This document shows positions 8,776 through 17,553 of a stretch of 64,000 nucleotides of DNA, piece after piece; the first letter of the stretch is position 1; each line of letters opens with the position of its first letter. The DNA is taken from the NCBI GenBank assembly GCA_937949545.1, contig CALEDR010000022.1, positions 24,002 to 88,001 on the forward strand, written 5' to 3'. Below the pieces are notes generated by a model that was given only the letters and a program-made list of their open reading frames with translations, did not search any database and was not told the origin of the DNA. The translations under genes were made by a program, and so were the position numbers. This DNA is from an uncultured Phycisphaerae bacterium (lineage in GTDB: Bacteria > Planctomycetota > Phycisphaerae > Sedimentisphaerales > Anaerohalosphaeraceae).

Positions 8776-9729
8776 TCATTGTTCCCACTTCTGAAAATCC
8801 AGCCAGGCCGTTTCGAGAATCTTCAAGCACAATTGAGTCAGGTTCAGACCGGCCCGCGCCGCCGCCATCGGAAGCAGCGAATGGCTCGTAAATCCCGGCA
8901 GGGTATTGATTTCCAAAACCCAGGGGGTTCCCTGCGCATCCACAATCATATCGACCCGTCCGAAATGACGGCAGCCTAACGCCCGGAAACTTTTCAGCGC
9001 TGTATCCTGAAAACACTTCACATCGCGAGCATTTGGAAAGGTGTCAAACAAAAACTCCGTCTGGTCATCGACATATTTGGCCTGATAATCATAAAAGGAA
9101 CGCTTCGGACGGATTTCAATCTCAGGCAAAACCATTTGGTCCACAATTCCTACCGTGATTTCCCGTCCCGGAATAAACCGTTCCACCATACAGTCCCCGA
9201 AGCGGCGGAAACAATCCCGGGCGGCCTGGATCGCCTCGCGAGCCGTCCGGACCAGCTGCACCCCGACACTGCTGCCCTGCCGCAGCGGCTTCACCACAAA
9301 ACGCCCGCCGCCCAGACCGGCCAGGGCCTCCAGCAGTTCTGTCTCATCCGCCTCCGCATCCACATACACGGCCGGCGGCGTCGGAATGTTCTGCTCATGA
9401 AACCGCTTCTTGGCAGCCCATTTGTCAAAAGCCAGACAGCTGGCTGCCGAATCAGAACCCGTATAAACCAGGTTTTTCTCTTCCAGAATTTTCTGCAGAT
9501 GACCGTCTTCTCCGAATTGACCGTGCAGAATCAGGAAAAAAATGTCAATGTCAGGGTCATCCAGAATAGACAAATCATCCGGATGAATGTCCGCAAAACG
9601 CACATCCAGGTCGGTTTTCTTGAGGGCCTGATACACGTTCTGCCCGCTCTGAAGACTAACCGGACGTTCTTCTCCAATTCCTCCCGCCAAAACAGCAACC
9701 GTCTTAAATGGTTTTTTACAACATCTCAT
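8776..9729 (-). CDS. ddl: D-alanine--D-alanine ligase
   Basis: 317 residues, normal for Ddl. ATP-grasp fold with the N-terminal AGGIGEERPVSLQSG, substrate loop HGQFGEDG, ATP-binding VVKPLRQGSSVGV, and the Mg-binding end GRVDMIVDAQGTPWVLEINTLPG. It joins two D-Ala for the peptidoglycan stem. It lies between murB (56-base gap) and ftsQ on the minus strand. This is the canonical Ddl; two further Ddl-like ATP-grasp proteins at 15.5-17.5 kb are much more divergent and sit in another operon. Confidence 0.95.
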   Translation of the reverse strand: MRCCKKPFKTVAVLAGGIGEERPVSLQSGQNVYQALKKTDLDVRFADIHPDDLSILDDPDIDIFFLILHGQFGEDGHLQKILEEKNLVYTGSDSAASCLAFDKWAAKKRFHEQNIPTPPAVYVDAEADETELLEALAGLGGGRFVVKPLRQGSSVGVQLVRTAREAIQAARDCFRRFGDCMVERFIPGREITVGIVDQMVLPEIEIRPKRSFYDYQAKYVDDQTEFLFDTFPNARDVKCFQDTALKSFRALGCRHFGRVDMIVDAQGTPWVLEINTLPGFTSHSLLPMAAARAGLNLTQLCLKILETAWLDFQKWEQ

Positions 9730-9785
9730 TCTGGTTTCCTGAAAAACACGAAGCGATAGTCCGACCCACTCTGCAGAAATCGTCC

Positions 9786-10664
9786 CTACCAGATTTCAAT
9801 TTCCAGTTCGAGCTGGACGTCAAACTTTTCCCGAACCCGAGTGCGGACCAAATCAATCAACTGTCTGACATCGGAACTGCGGCACCCCTTTTCGGCGATG
9901 ATGAAATTGGCATGTTTTTCACTGACTACCGCCCCGCCGATCTGAGTCCCTTTCAAACCGGCCCGGTCAATTAAAGCACCGGCCGAAAGACCTCGCGGAT
10001 TTTTGAAAATACAGCCGGCATTGTGCGTATCCAGCGGCTGCGTATTTTTCTTGTATATCCATACTTCTTTGACAACCTGTAGAAGAGATTCCGGATCCGA
10101 CTCCGTCAGTTCAATCGCGGCCTCCAAAATCAGCTTGGCCGTGATATTGGTGCTGCGATAATCAAAAACAAGCTCCGGTTTGGCCTTTTCGAAAATCTGG
10201 CCGTCCATATTCATTACCGTAACACTCTGGACCACAGACCCTAAATCCCCAAAACGCCCCCCGGCGTTCATTCGAACCGCCCCTCCAACAGACCCTGGAA
10301 TTCCTGTCAACGCCTCCAATCCTGCCAGCCCTTTCCGAACCGATTCGAGAACGAGCTTGTTCAAATTAGCCCCCGCACCGGCTCTCAAGGTCGTTCCTTC
10401 AAATTTAAAGTCACAGAAAACCGGATTCTCCAGCCGAATCACCGCCCCGCGCACTCCTTCATCTCCCACAAGCAAATTCGAACCGAATCCGAGCACCCGC
10501 ACCGGCAGTTGGTTCTCACGGCAGCGGCGAAGAACCTCGGCAATCTGCTCCCGGTTTTGGGGAGTAACCAGATAATCCGCAGGCCCGCCCAGACCATACC
10601 ACGTATAGGGTGCTAACAGACACTTTTCCTTAACAATGTGTTCCAAGCCACTGAAGATATTCAT
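9786..10664 (-). CDS. murB: UDP-N-acetylenolpyruvoylglucosamine reductase MurB
   Basis: 292 residues. FAD-binding motifs are clear: RVLGFGSNLLV, GIPGSVGGAVRMNAG and the C-terminal NAGCIFKNP with AGLIDRAGLKG-type substrate loop. The catalytic Ser position of E. coli MurB is Cys here, a replacement known in other MurBs. It makes UDP-MurNAc with NADPH. Its start overlaps the end of murC by 35 bases, so the pair is coupled. Confidence 0.95.
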   Translation of the reverse strand: MNIFSGLEHIVKEKCLLAPYTWYGLGGPADYLVTPQNREQIAEVLRRCRENQLPVRVLGFGSNLLVGDEGVRGAVIRLENPVFCDFKFEGTTLRAGAGANLNKLVLESVRKGLAGLEALTGIPGSVGGAVRMNAGGRFGDLGSVVQSVTVMNMDGQIFEKAKPELVFDYRSTNITAKLILEAAIELTESDPESLLQVVKEVWIYKKNTQPLDTHNAGCIFKNPRGLSAGALIDRAGLKGTQIGGAVVSEKHANFIIAEKGCRSSDVRQLIDLVRTRVREKFDVQLELEIEIW

Positions 10665-12024
10665 CGGCTACCTTCCAGATTGTTCCGGCCCCCATGGTTA
10701 CCACCAAATCGCCGGGTTGTACATGCTCTTTCAAATAGGACACAATGCCGGGAAAATCCCGAATAAAAACCGCCTCACTTCCGCTTTGGCGAATCCGCTC
10801 GACAAGAACTTCGGCATTCACCATTTTTCGGCTCTCGGCAGTATCCCGAACAAAATAGATTTCCGGGACAATGGTTGTATCAGCCAGATTAAAGCTTTCT
10901 GCAAAATCATCAAGCAAAAAACGCGTCCGACTGTACTGATGGGGCTGGAAAACACACCACAAATGTCTCGGATGATAGCGTTCTCGTATGGCTAAAAGCG
11001 AAGCCCGAATCTCCGTAGGATGGTGCGCATAATCATCCAACACAACAATCCCGCTAACCTGACCTTTCAGCATCAGACGTCGGTCAATTCCCGTAAATCC
11101 TCCTAAATGTTCCAGGATTGTTTCTACAGATAAGCCGGCTGACAAACACACCGAGATGACAGCCAAGGCATTGTCGATATTGTGGATACCGGGAATCGAC
11201 AGACGAGCCAGTCCGAGAACCGCCCCCCTTTCACACAGTTCAAATTCATAAAAACCTTCCCGCAAATAAAGCCGACCGGCTGATAAGTCACAGGATTCAC
11301 TGCGTCCGAACGTTCGAACCTGAAGCCCTCCGTTCAGACGACGTATCAGACGAAGGGTATTTTTGTCCTGACCATTCGTAATTAATACGCCCCCTTTTTG
11401 GATGCCTCCGGCAAAATCAGTAAAGGCATCTACGATTTCTTCTTCGTCTCTGTAATAATCCAGATGGTCCTGCTCGATATTCAGAATCACTCCGACAAAA
11501 GGTCGAAGATTCAGAAAACTCCGGTCATATTCACAGGCCTCCGCCACAAAATAAGGGCCGTTTCCAATCCCGCTGGAGCCTCCCATCTGCGGCACATGAG
11601 CGCCAATTAGAAACGTCGGCGACCGGCCGGCTTTTTCGAGCAGATACGCAATCCAGGCGCTGGTCGTGCTCTTGCCGTGGGTGCCTGCCACCGCAATTCC
11701 CTGATATTCCCCGAACAGCCGACCGAGCATTTCTGCATACTTATAAATGCGGATTCCGAGCTCTCCGGCTCGGGCCAGCTCCGGATTGCCGGCTGGGATG
11801 GCCGCGCTGATTACCACGGCATCCGCATCCGGCGGGATATTATCCGGACTGTGTCCCAGACAAATCCGGATTCCCTTCGATGCCATTTCCTGCAGCACCG
11901 CACTGTCCGCCATATCAGAACCGGAAACAATCGCTCCGTGCCTGAGCAGCATTTTGGCCAGCCCGCTGGTCCCAATCCCGCCGATGCCGATAAAATGATA
12001 TTTTTTCCCAAGGAACGATTCCAT
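10630..12024 (-). CDS. murC: UDP-N-acetylmuramate--L-alanine ligase MurC
   Basis: 464 residues, full length. N-terminal nucleotide fold (HFIGIGGIGTSGLAKML), ATP-binding AGTHGKSTTSAWIAYLL, the central EACEYDRSFLNL and the C-terminal LDDYAHHPTEI. It adds L-Ala to UDP-MurNAc. It lies 41 bases downstream of the broken U32 peptidase gene and overlaps murB. murD, murE, murF, mraY, murG, ftsW, ftsA and ftsZ are not in the window. Confidence 0.96.
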   Translation of the reverse strand: MESFLGKKYHFIGIGGIGTSGLAKMLLRHGAIVSGSDMADSAVLQEMASKGIRICLGHSPDNIPPDADAVVISAAIPAGNPELARAGELGIRIYKYAEMLGRLFGEYQGIAVAGTHGKSTTSAWIAYLLEKAGRSPTFLIGAHVPQMGGSSGIGNGPYFVAEACEYDRSFLNLRPFVGVILNIEQDHLDYYRDEEEIVDAFTDFAGGIQKGGVLITNGQDKNTLRLIRRLNGGLQVRTFGRSESCDLSAGRLYLREGFYEFELCERGAVLGLARLSIPGIHNIDNALAVISVCLSAGLSVETILEHLGGFTGIDRRLMLKGQVSGIVVLDDYAHHPTEIRASLLAIRERYHPRHLWCVFQPHQYSRTRFLLDDFAESFNLADTTIVPEIYFVRDTAESRKMVNAEVLVERIRQSGSEAVFIRDFPGIVSYLKEHVQPGDLVVTMGAGTIWKVADEYLQWLGTHC

Positions 12025-12065
12025 ATCTTCTCCGTGAAAACAACGCTCCCTTTATATCCCTGTCT

Positions 12066-13267
12066 TTATGCTGATTCAACTTCAATCCGGCGTAAAACAG
12101 CATATTCCGGCAGGGAATCCGGCAGGTCCAAACAATCCCCGTTTTTGGCCGTCTCCGACACCGTCCCGTCCGTATGTTTCAGCGGCTGAGGCATTCCGGA
12201 CAGTGGACAGCCGTCCGCCGGGAGAAAGCACCTCGAGCGTTCCGCCCGCGTTGATTGTATTTCGAACCAGAATTGTACACCACTCCGGTCCGGACTCTAT
12301 CACATTAGCTGCAAAACGACTGGTTCCCGCTGAAACACTTCTTTCCCAGGAATAATCCTCCGGGAGAAATGAGCCCTTGATAAAGCCGGCTGTATAACCC
12401 CGATTGGGCACACGATGGAGCCAATTGAGGACCTGCTCTTTTGTGAAGGATTTTCCGTCCAGCAGCTGACGATAAACCGAGACGACGGCCGCAATATAAT
12501 AAATGGATTTCATCCGTCCTTCAATTTTAAAAGAGGAAATCCCCAGCTCTCTCAATTGGGGCAAGTACTCGAACAAAGCAAGGTCTTTGGAATTGAACAA
12601 ATAAAGACCTCGATTGTCTTCAAAAACCGGCATATACGTTCCCGGCCTTTTTTCTTCCACCAGGAAATACTTATATCGGCATGGATGCTTGCATTCCCCC
12701 CTATTGGCGCGGAAACCAGTCATATAATCACTGACGGCGCAACGGCCGGAATACGAAAAACAAACGGCCCCATGGATGAAAACTTCCGTTTCCAACCGCC
12801 CTTTTAGGTTTTTTTGAATTTCTGTAATTTGTTCCAGAGACAATTCTCGAGCCAGAATGACCCGGTCAGCCCCCAATTCTTCATAGGCCAGAGCGGTCTG
12901 CCAGCTGAGTGTATTAGCCTGAGTACTGATATGAATCGGGGCTTTGAACCCCTTTTTTCGCAGAACGGTCAACACACCGATATCGGAAACAATAATCCCG
13001 TCAATCCCCATATCCTGAAGGGCAAAAGCATCGGAAATCAATCGACCATATTCATCTGAAAAGGGGAAAATATTTAGGGCAGCGTATCCTTGTTTTGTCC
13101 TTTTTATGAAGATATAATAGACCTTTTTGTGCATCTTCAAGCGTAAAATTCCCTGCAAAATTTCCCAAAGAATCAAATTCCAATCCAAAATAGACAGAAT
13201 CTGCCCCGCAGGCGACAGTCCATTTTAACTTTTCAAGATTTCCTGCAGAGGCCAGCAACTCCGTCAT
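12066..13267 (-). pseudogene. U32-family peptidase/hydroxylase-type protein, interrupted by two frameshifts
   Basis: The family N-terminus (MTELLASAGNLEKLK, GADSVYFGLE, FAGNFT) is read in one frame from the start at 13267. The body lies in a second frame (GYAALNIFPFSDEYGRLI onward, with the U32 signature EVFIHGAVCFSYSGRCAVS). The C-terminal beta domain returns in a third frame (MPQPLKHTDGTVSETAKNG to the TAA at 12066). Each shift fits one extra base: the first near the five-A run at 13101-13105, the second near 12191-12200. If repaired, the protein is about 394 residues with a complete U32 architecture. Either a recent pseudogene or two consensus errors. It heads the murC-murB-ddl-ftsQ arm, and AAGG precedes the start. 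Confidence 0.8.
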
Positions 13268-13387
13268 CTTTGACGAACCTTAACAACAATCTGTAGTATT
13301 TTCATTATCAGATGTACCTACTACAGCGATATTTTTACTCGTTTTTATAAAAAAATTAAGAAATTAAAAAAATTTTCCGAAAAGAAG

Positions 13388-13416
13388 TTGACCGAATAGT
13401 CAGACCTGACTATATG
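13388..13416 (+). promoter_or_regulatory. Promoter with an 18-base palindrome in the spacer: likely TetR autoregulatory operator
   Basis: TTGACC (13388-13393), a 17-base spacer and TATATG (13411-13416) form a promoter. A perfect palindrome, ATAGTCAG-AC-CTGACTAT (13396-13413), fills the spacer, and GACC (13390-13393) and GGTC (13416-13419) extend its symmetry. A repressor here would block polymerase directly. The TetR gene begins just downstream, so it is the expected ligand. Confidence 0.65.
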
Positions 13417-13428
13417 GTCATTCATAAT

Positions 13429-14076
13429 ATGATTGATGCAGAAAAAGGCAATATAACGCGTGCTGATAAAAGAGCCGACAGGACCAGACGAAAACTTCTG
13501 TCGGCCGCCCTGGAAGTTTTCACAGAATATGGACTCGACGCAACCACAATTGAGGACATTACTCAAAGAGCCGATCTCGGCAAAGGCACGTTCTATCGGC
13601 ATTTTCAAGATAAAGAAGAAATCGCTACCTGTCTTGTCGATTTATCCCTTAATGAATTGCTCGAGCGGCTTCGAAACGTCGGCAAACTCATCAAAACCCT
13701 TCCGGAAGCGATTGAACACCTTCTGGATGCTCACTATAAGTTTTTTTTGGAAGAAAATGAAAAGTTTATTCTTTTATTTCAGGGCAGACTGCTGGTAAAA
13801 CTGGAACGTCGGATTTCCGAAAAGATGGAAGGTCCCTATGAGCGGTATCTCCATGAGCTGGAACATCTGCTCGCTCCGTTTGTCGGAGAAAAGATTGACC
13901 CGATGAAAATCCGACGCCTGGCGTGCGCTGTGGCAGGATTCGTTTTCGGCTTCTTCTCCTTTGCTATGATTGGAATGGAGATGGAACAGGTTGAATCCAG
14001 CATTCAGCCGCTTCGGCAGAGTTTTGTAAAGAGTTTATCCTCGTTTTTAGGATATTTACCGGAAACCGGAAAATAA
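13429..14076 (+). CDS. TetR-family transcriptional regulator
   Basis: About 215 residues. The N-terminal helix-turn-helix is typical: RRKLLSAALEVFTEYGLDATTIEDITQRADLGKGTFYRHFQDKEEI. The C-terminal ligand domain is all-helical and not assignable, with a hydrophobic last third (FVFGFFSFAMIGMEM). An upstream ATG at 13414 is in frame, but it overlaps the -10 element, so transcription from the promoter described would start after it; I therefore prefer the ATG at 13429, which gives a nearly leaderless message. The gene ends three bases before the radical SAM gene, so it probably controls that operon as well as itself. Confidence 0.88.
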   Translation: MIDAEKGNITRADKRADRTRRKLLSAALEVFTEYGLDATTIEDITQRADLGKGTFYRHFQDKEEIATCLVDLSLNELLERLRNVGKLIKTLPEAIEHLLDAHYKFFLEENEKFILLFQGRLLVKLERRISEKMEGPYERYLHELEHLLAPFVGEKIDPMKIRRLACAVAGFVFGFFSFAMIGMEMEQVESSIQPLRQSFVKSLSSFLGYLPETGK

Positions 14077-14079
14077 AGA

Positions 14080-15471
14080 ATGGCAACCATAGGAAAAGGA
14101 ACCCAGCTTATGCAGCCCCAAGTGACTTCTCTTGCTGCGTCACGTGAAGAAGAGCAATCTTCGGAACCTCCGAGTAGACCGAGGGCGGAAGAGCCGCCCT
14201 CCCCTGCCCCAGACTGTCCTGCCGCCTCTTCCAGAGACACACTCTGGAATGATTGGCGGTGGCAAATCCGGAACCGGATCCGTACGTTAGAGCAGCTGTC
14301 GGCGTATCTGCCGGGCCTGTCGGAGCGGGCCGACCTAAAGGCAGTCATCAGCAAGTATCCGATGGCGATTACCCCGTACTATGCCTCCCTGATTCGCGTG
14401 CCGGACTTATCGGACCCGATTTTCCGAATGAGCGTTCCGAATCCGCAGGAACTGTCGGACCCGCCCTGCCTGAGTGAGGACCCGCTGGAAGAACACGTGG
14501 ACATGCCGGTCCCCGGGCTGATTCACCGGTATAAAGACCGAGCCCTTTTGATTGCCACGACAACCTGTTCGATGTACTGCCGACACTGTACGCGCAAGCG
14601 GATCGCCGGCACTCGGGAAACGGCGATTTCCCTCCGCCGTCTCCGGCAGGTGGTCGAATACCTTCAGGCCCATCCGGAAATCTGTGATGTGATTATCTCC
14701 GGAGGCGACCCGCTGACGATGGCGGACGCCGCTCTCGAATCGGTGCTCTCAGCGGTTCGTTCCGTGCCGACGGTTCAGGTCATCCGCATCGGCACCCGGG
14801 TGCCTGTCGTGCTGCCGATGCGCATCACGGATGCCCTGGTCCAGATGCTCCGCAAATACCATCCGCTGTGGATCAATACCCACTTTAATCATCCGAACGA
14901 ACTGACGTCGGAATCGTCCGCGGCCTGCGGCAAACTGGCGGATGCCGGGATTCCGCTGGGCAATCAGTCTGTCCTGCTTCGCGGGGTGAACGACCGGCCT
15001 CAGGTGCTCGAAGAGCTGTATCGGGGCCTGGTGCGGATTCGGGTGCGTCCGTATTATCTGTACCAATGCGATCTGGTCCGCGGCGTAGAGCATTTCCGAA
15101 CCTCCGTACGGGCCGGCATTGAAATCATGGAATATCTGCGAGGGCGTCTGAGCGGAATCGCCATTCCCACGTTCGTCGTGGATGCTCCGCACGGGGGCGG
15201 CAAAATTCCGGTCCTTCCCAACTATGTCGTTTCGATGAGCCCGACTCACACTGTTCTGCGCAACTACGAAGGGCTTCTCATTCACTACCCCGAACCCGGT
15301 GTGGAAACCATTCCGGATGAACAGACCGAACTCCACGGAACCCCCGGCGTCTGGGAACTGGCGGCGGGCAAAGCGTCGGTCATTCAGCCGGCCAGAACCC
15401 TCCGGGGACAGCGGCGGGAAAAAATCCGGAATCGGGCGGGACTGGATGCCACCGGTTTTCTGTTCGACTAA
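14080..15471 (+). CDS. KamA-family radical SAM enzyme, probable lysine 2,3-aminomutase
   Basis: 463 residues. The radical SAM cluster motif is C163-x3-C167-x2-C170 (TCSMYCRHC). Residues that bind the lysine side chain in characterised lysine 2,3-aminomutase have Asp counterparts here, D331 (YLYQCDL) and D369 (FVVDAPHGGGK); glutamate 2,3-aminomutases carry Lys and Asn there. K375 is the expected PLP lysine. The C-terminal Cys cluster that holds zinc in clostridial enzymes is absent. The first 50 residues are a Pro/Glu/Ser-rich extension. A later ATG at 14110 has a better ribosome site (GGAAAAGGA) and may be the true start. The predicted reaction is L-lysine to L-beta-lysine. It follows tetR by three bases and precedes two ATP-grasp genes. 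Confidence 0.88.
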   Translation: MATIGKGTQLMQPQVTSLAASREEEQSSEPPSRPRAEEPPSPAPDCPAASSRDTLWNDWRWQIRNRIRTLEQLSAYLPGLSERADLKAVISKYPMAITPYYASLIRVPDLSDPIFRMSVPNPQELSDPPCLSEDPLEEHVDMPVPGLIHRYKDRALLIATTTCSMYCRHCTRKRIAGTRETAISLRRLRQVVEYLQAHPEICDVIISGGDPLTMADAALESVLSAVRSVPTVQVIRIGTRVPVVLPMRITDALVQMLRKYHPLWINTHFNHPNELTSESSAACGKLADAGIPLGNQSVLLRGVNDRPQVLEELYRGLVRIRVRPYYLYQCDLVRGVEHFRTSVRAGIEIMEYLRGRLSGIAIPTFVVDAPHGGGKIPVLPNYVVSMSPTHTVLRNYEGLLIHYPEPGVETIPDEQTELHGTPGVWELAAGKASVIQPARTLRGQRREKIRNRAGLDATGFLFD

Positions 15472-15518
15472 TGTTTTCGGAACCGTTGAGCAGCTGAGCC
15501 TCAAAAACTTAGAATCCT

Positions 15519-16541
15519 ATGAAGAAAAAAATCGGCCTGGTTTACGATTTGCGAAGAGAGTATTTATCTGCCGGCTTCACGCCGGAGGATGTGGCGGAGT
15601 TTGACTCCGACAGCACAATTGACTGCCTCCATCAGGCCATTGAGTCGCTCGGATACGAAGTCGAACGCATCGGCAACGGATGGGCGCTGTGCCGTGCCCT
15701 GACGGCCGGAAAACGATGGGATTTGGTCTTTACCATTGCCGAAGGGCTCAAAGGCAGAAGCCGAGAGGCCCAGGTGCCTGCTGTGCTGGAGTTGTACCAG
15801 ATCCCGTACACGTTTTCCGATCCGCTGGTCTGTGCGGCCACCCTCGACAAAGCGGTCGCCAAAAAACTGGTGGCGTATGAGGGGCTGTCCACGCCGGCGT
15901 TTGCTGTCGTACGCCGGGCGGAAGAGGTCCCATCCGTCGCCCTTCGGTATCCTCTTTTTGCCAAACCGCTGGCCGAAGGAACCGGCAAGGGAATCGATCC
16001 CGACTCCAAAGTCGAAAGCCCGGCGCAGCTCGAGCGGGTCTGCCGAAATCTGCTGGAACAGCACAAGCAGCCCGTTCTGGTGGAGGAGTATCTGGCGGGG
16101 CGCGAATTCACCGTCGGGATTGTCGGCACGGGGTCCAAAGCCCGCGTGATCGGGACCATGGAAATCGAGGTTGCCGACAAAAACCAGCCTCCGATCTACT
16201 CGTACCTGAACAAAGAAGAATGTGAAACGCGGATTCGGTATTTCCCGCTTCGGGAAGCGGCCCTGAAACAATCCATTGAAAGTCTGGCCCTCCGGTGTTA
16301 TCAGGTGCTCGAGTGCCGCGATGCGGGCCGGGTCGATATTCGGTGCGATGCGCAGAACCGGCCGTACTTTCTGGAAGTCAACCCGCTGGCCGGGCTGCAT
16401 CCGACCCATTCTGACCTTCCGATGATTGCTGCCCAGGAAGGCATGACGTATGAAGACCTGATCGGCGCTATTCTCCAGAGCGCTTTTGAACGAGCGCAGG
16501 AAGAACGGAATATCCATGGAAGACGTCCTTGTATTATATAA
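15519..16541 (+). CDS. D-Ala-D-Ala-ligase-like ATP-grasp enzyme (first of a pair)
   Basis: 340 residues. The fold resembles Ddl: an N-terminal domain with DLVFTIAEGLKGRSREAQVPA and IPYTFSDPLVCAATLDKAV, an ATP-binding FAKPLAEGTGKGI, VEEYLAGREFTVGIV, and the Mg-binding GRVDIRCD and LEVNPLAGL. It is too divergent from the true Ddl at 8776-9729 to be a wall enzyme copy, and it is in an operon with a lysine aminomutase. ATP-grasp enzymes of this kind join a carboxylate to an amine through an acyl-phosphate. The substrate is unknown; beta-lysine is an obvious candidate. No strong ribosome site is visible before the ATG. Confidence 0.85.
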   Translation: MKKKIGLVYDLRREYLSAGFTPEDVAEFDSDSTIDCLHQAIESLGYEVERIGNGWALCRALTAGKRWDLVFTIAEGLKGRSREAQVPAVLELYQIPYTFSDPLVCAATLDKAVAKKLVAYEGLSTPAFAVVRRAEEVPSVALRYPLFAKPLAEGTGKGIDPDSKVESPAQLERVCRNLLEQHKQPVLVEEYLAGREFTVGIVGTGSKARVIGTMEIEVADKNQPPIYSYLNKEECETRIRYFPLREAALKQSIESLALRCYQVLECRDAGRVDIRCDAQNRPYFLEVNPLAGLHPTHSDLPMIAAQEGMTYEDLIGAILQSAFERAQEERNIHGRRPCII

Positions 16542-17553
16542 CCAGATTGACCCGGCCGACCCGGATTTTCGGGAAAGCCGCGGAGGCGTGCTGGACCAGG
16601 TCAAAGCGGTCCTGGAGGCCCTCGATAAACTCGGGATTGAATCCGAAGCGCTGGCTGTGGAAAGCCTCCAGCATCTGGTTTTCCTGCTGAAACGGCGGAA
16701 AGAGAAACTGATTTTCAACCTGATTGAAGAGTTTCCCGGCTCTGCGCGGGATGCCTGCGCCGTTCCGGCCCTGTGTGAGGCCTTTGGAGCCGGCTGCACC
16801 GGCAGCGGCACGGAAGCCCTGTTTCTGGCTCAGGACAAATCGCGGACGCGGGCCATCCTGACAGCCGCCGGTCTTCCCTGTCCGGCGGGCCTGACGATAG
16901 AGCCGGGACGTCCGCTGCCTATGGAAAAACTCAAAAAAGGCACCTATATCATCAAGCCCGCCTGTTCCGATGCCAGCGAAGGCATCTATCCGGATTCGGT
17001 CGTGACGATTCCGTCCCCGCAGGCCGTCGAAAAAGTCCAAGCCATTCACCAGCGGTTTCATCAGGCCGCTATTGTGGAGCAGTTTATTCCTTCTCGGGAG
17101 CTGAATGTTTCGCTGCTTGAAACCGCCGGCAAAATCCGGGTTCTGCCTCTGGCGGAAATCGATTTTTCCGCCTTTCCGCCGGACAAGCCCCGCATCGTGG
17201 ATTACCAGGCCAAATGGTTGAAAGAATCCTTTGCCTATCAGCACACCCCCCGCATCATTCCGGCGCCCCTCGAGGAGCCGCTGGCCGACAAAATCCGCCG
17301 TCTGGCCACCCAGGCCTGGCTGGCCCTGGACTGCCGGGGTTATGCCCGAGTGGATTTTCGGCTGGATGAAAAAAATCATCCGTACATTCTGGAAATCAAT
17401 CCCAATCCGGACATTTCCCCGGATGCGGGGTTTGCAGCCGCCCTGAAAGCCGCCCATATCCCCTATGAACGCTTCGTGTGGCTGATGCTTCAAGATGCCC
17501 TGGCGATTCGTGCCCGGAACACGTTAACCAGTCAAAACGGGAACACTTTATGA
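16516..17553 (+). CDS. D-Ala-D-Ala-ligase-like ATP-grasp enzyme (second of a pair)
   Basis: 345 residues. Ddl-like features: FNLIEEFPGSARDACAVPAL, CTGSGTEALFLAQDKSRTR, ATP-binding YIIKPACSDASEGI, VEQFIPSRELNVSLL, and Mg-binding YARVDFRLDEKNHPYILEINPN. I chose the ATG at 16516 (MEDVLVLYN) because the family begins with such a beta strand; the gene then overlaps its upstream paralogue by 26 bases. Two distinct ligases in one operon suggest two successive peptide-bond-forming steps or a heteromeric ligase. Its stop overlaps the start of the acetyltransferase (ATGA). Confidence 0.85.
   Translation: MEDVLVLYNQIDPADPDFRESRGGVLDQVKAVLEALDKLGIESEALAVESLQHLVFLLKRRKEKLIFNLIEEFPGSARDACAVPALCEAFGAGCTGSGTEALFLAQDKSRTRAILTAAGLPCPAGLTIEPGRPLPMEKLKKGTYIIKPACSDASEGIYPDSVVTIPSPQAVEKVQAIHQRFHQAAIVEQFIPSRELNVSLLETAGKIRVLPLAEIDFSAFPPDKPRIVDYQAKWLKESFAYQHTPRIIPAPLEEPLADKIRRLATQAWLALDCRGYARVDFRLDEKNHPYILEINPNPDISPDAGFAAALKAAHIPYERFVWLMLQDALAIRARNTLTSQNGNTL

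Noticed and set aside
13095..13110. Programmed ribosomal frameshift at an A/AG run in the U32 gene
   Set aside because: The needed shift is forward by one base (or loss of one A), not the -1 slip that such a heptamer favours, and a second shift is needed 900 bases later, so decay or consensus error is more likely.
15564..17493. Long minus-strand open frames of 415 and 319 codons
   Set aside because: Antisense to the two ATP-grasp genes; no family sequence, no ribosome sites.
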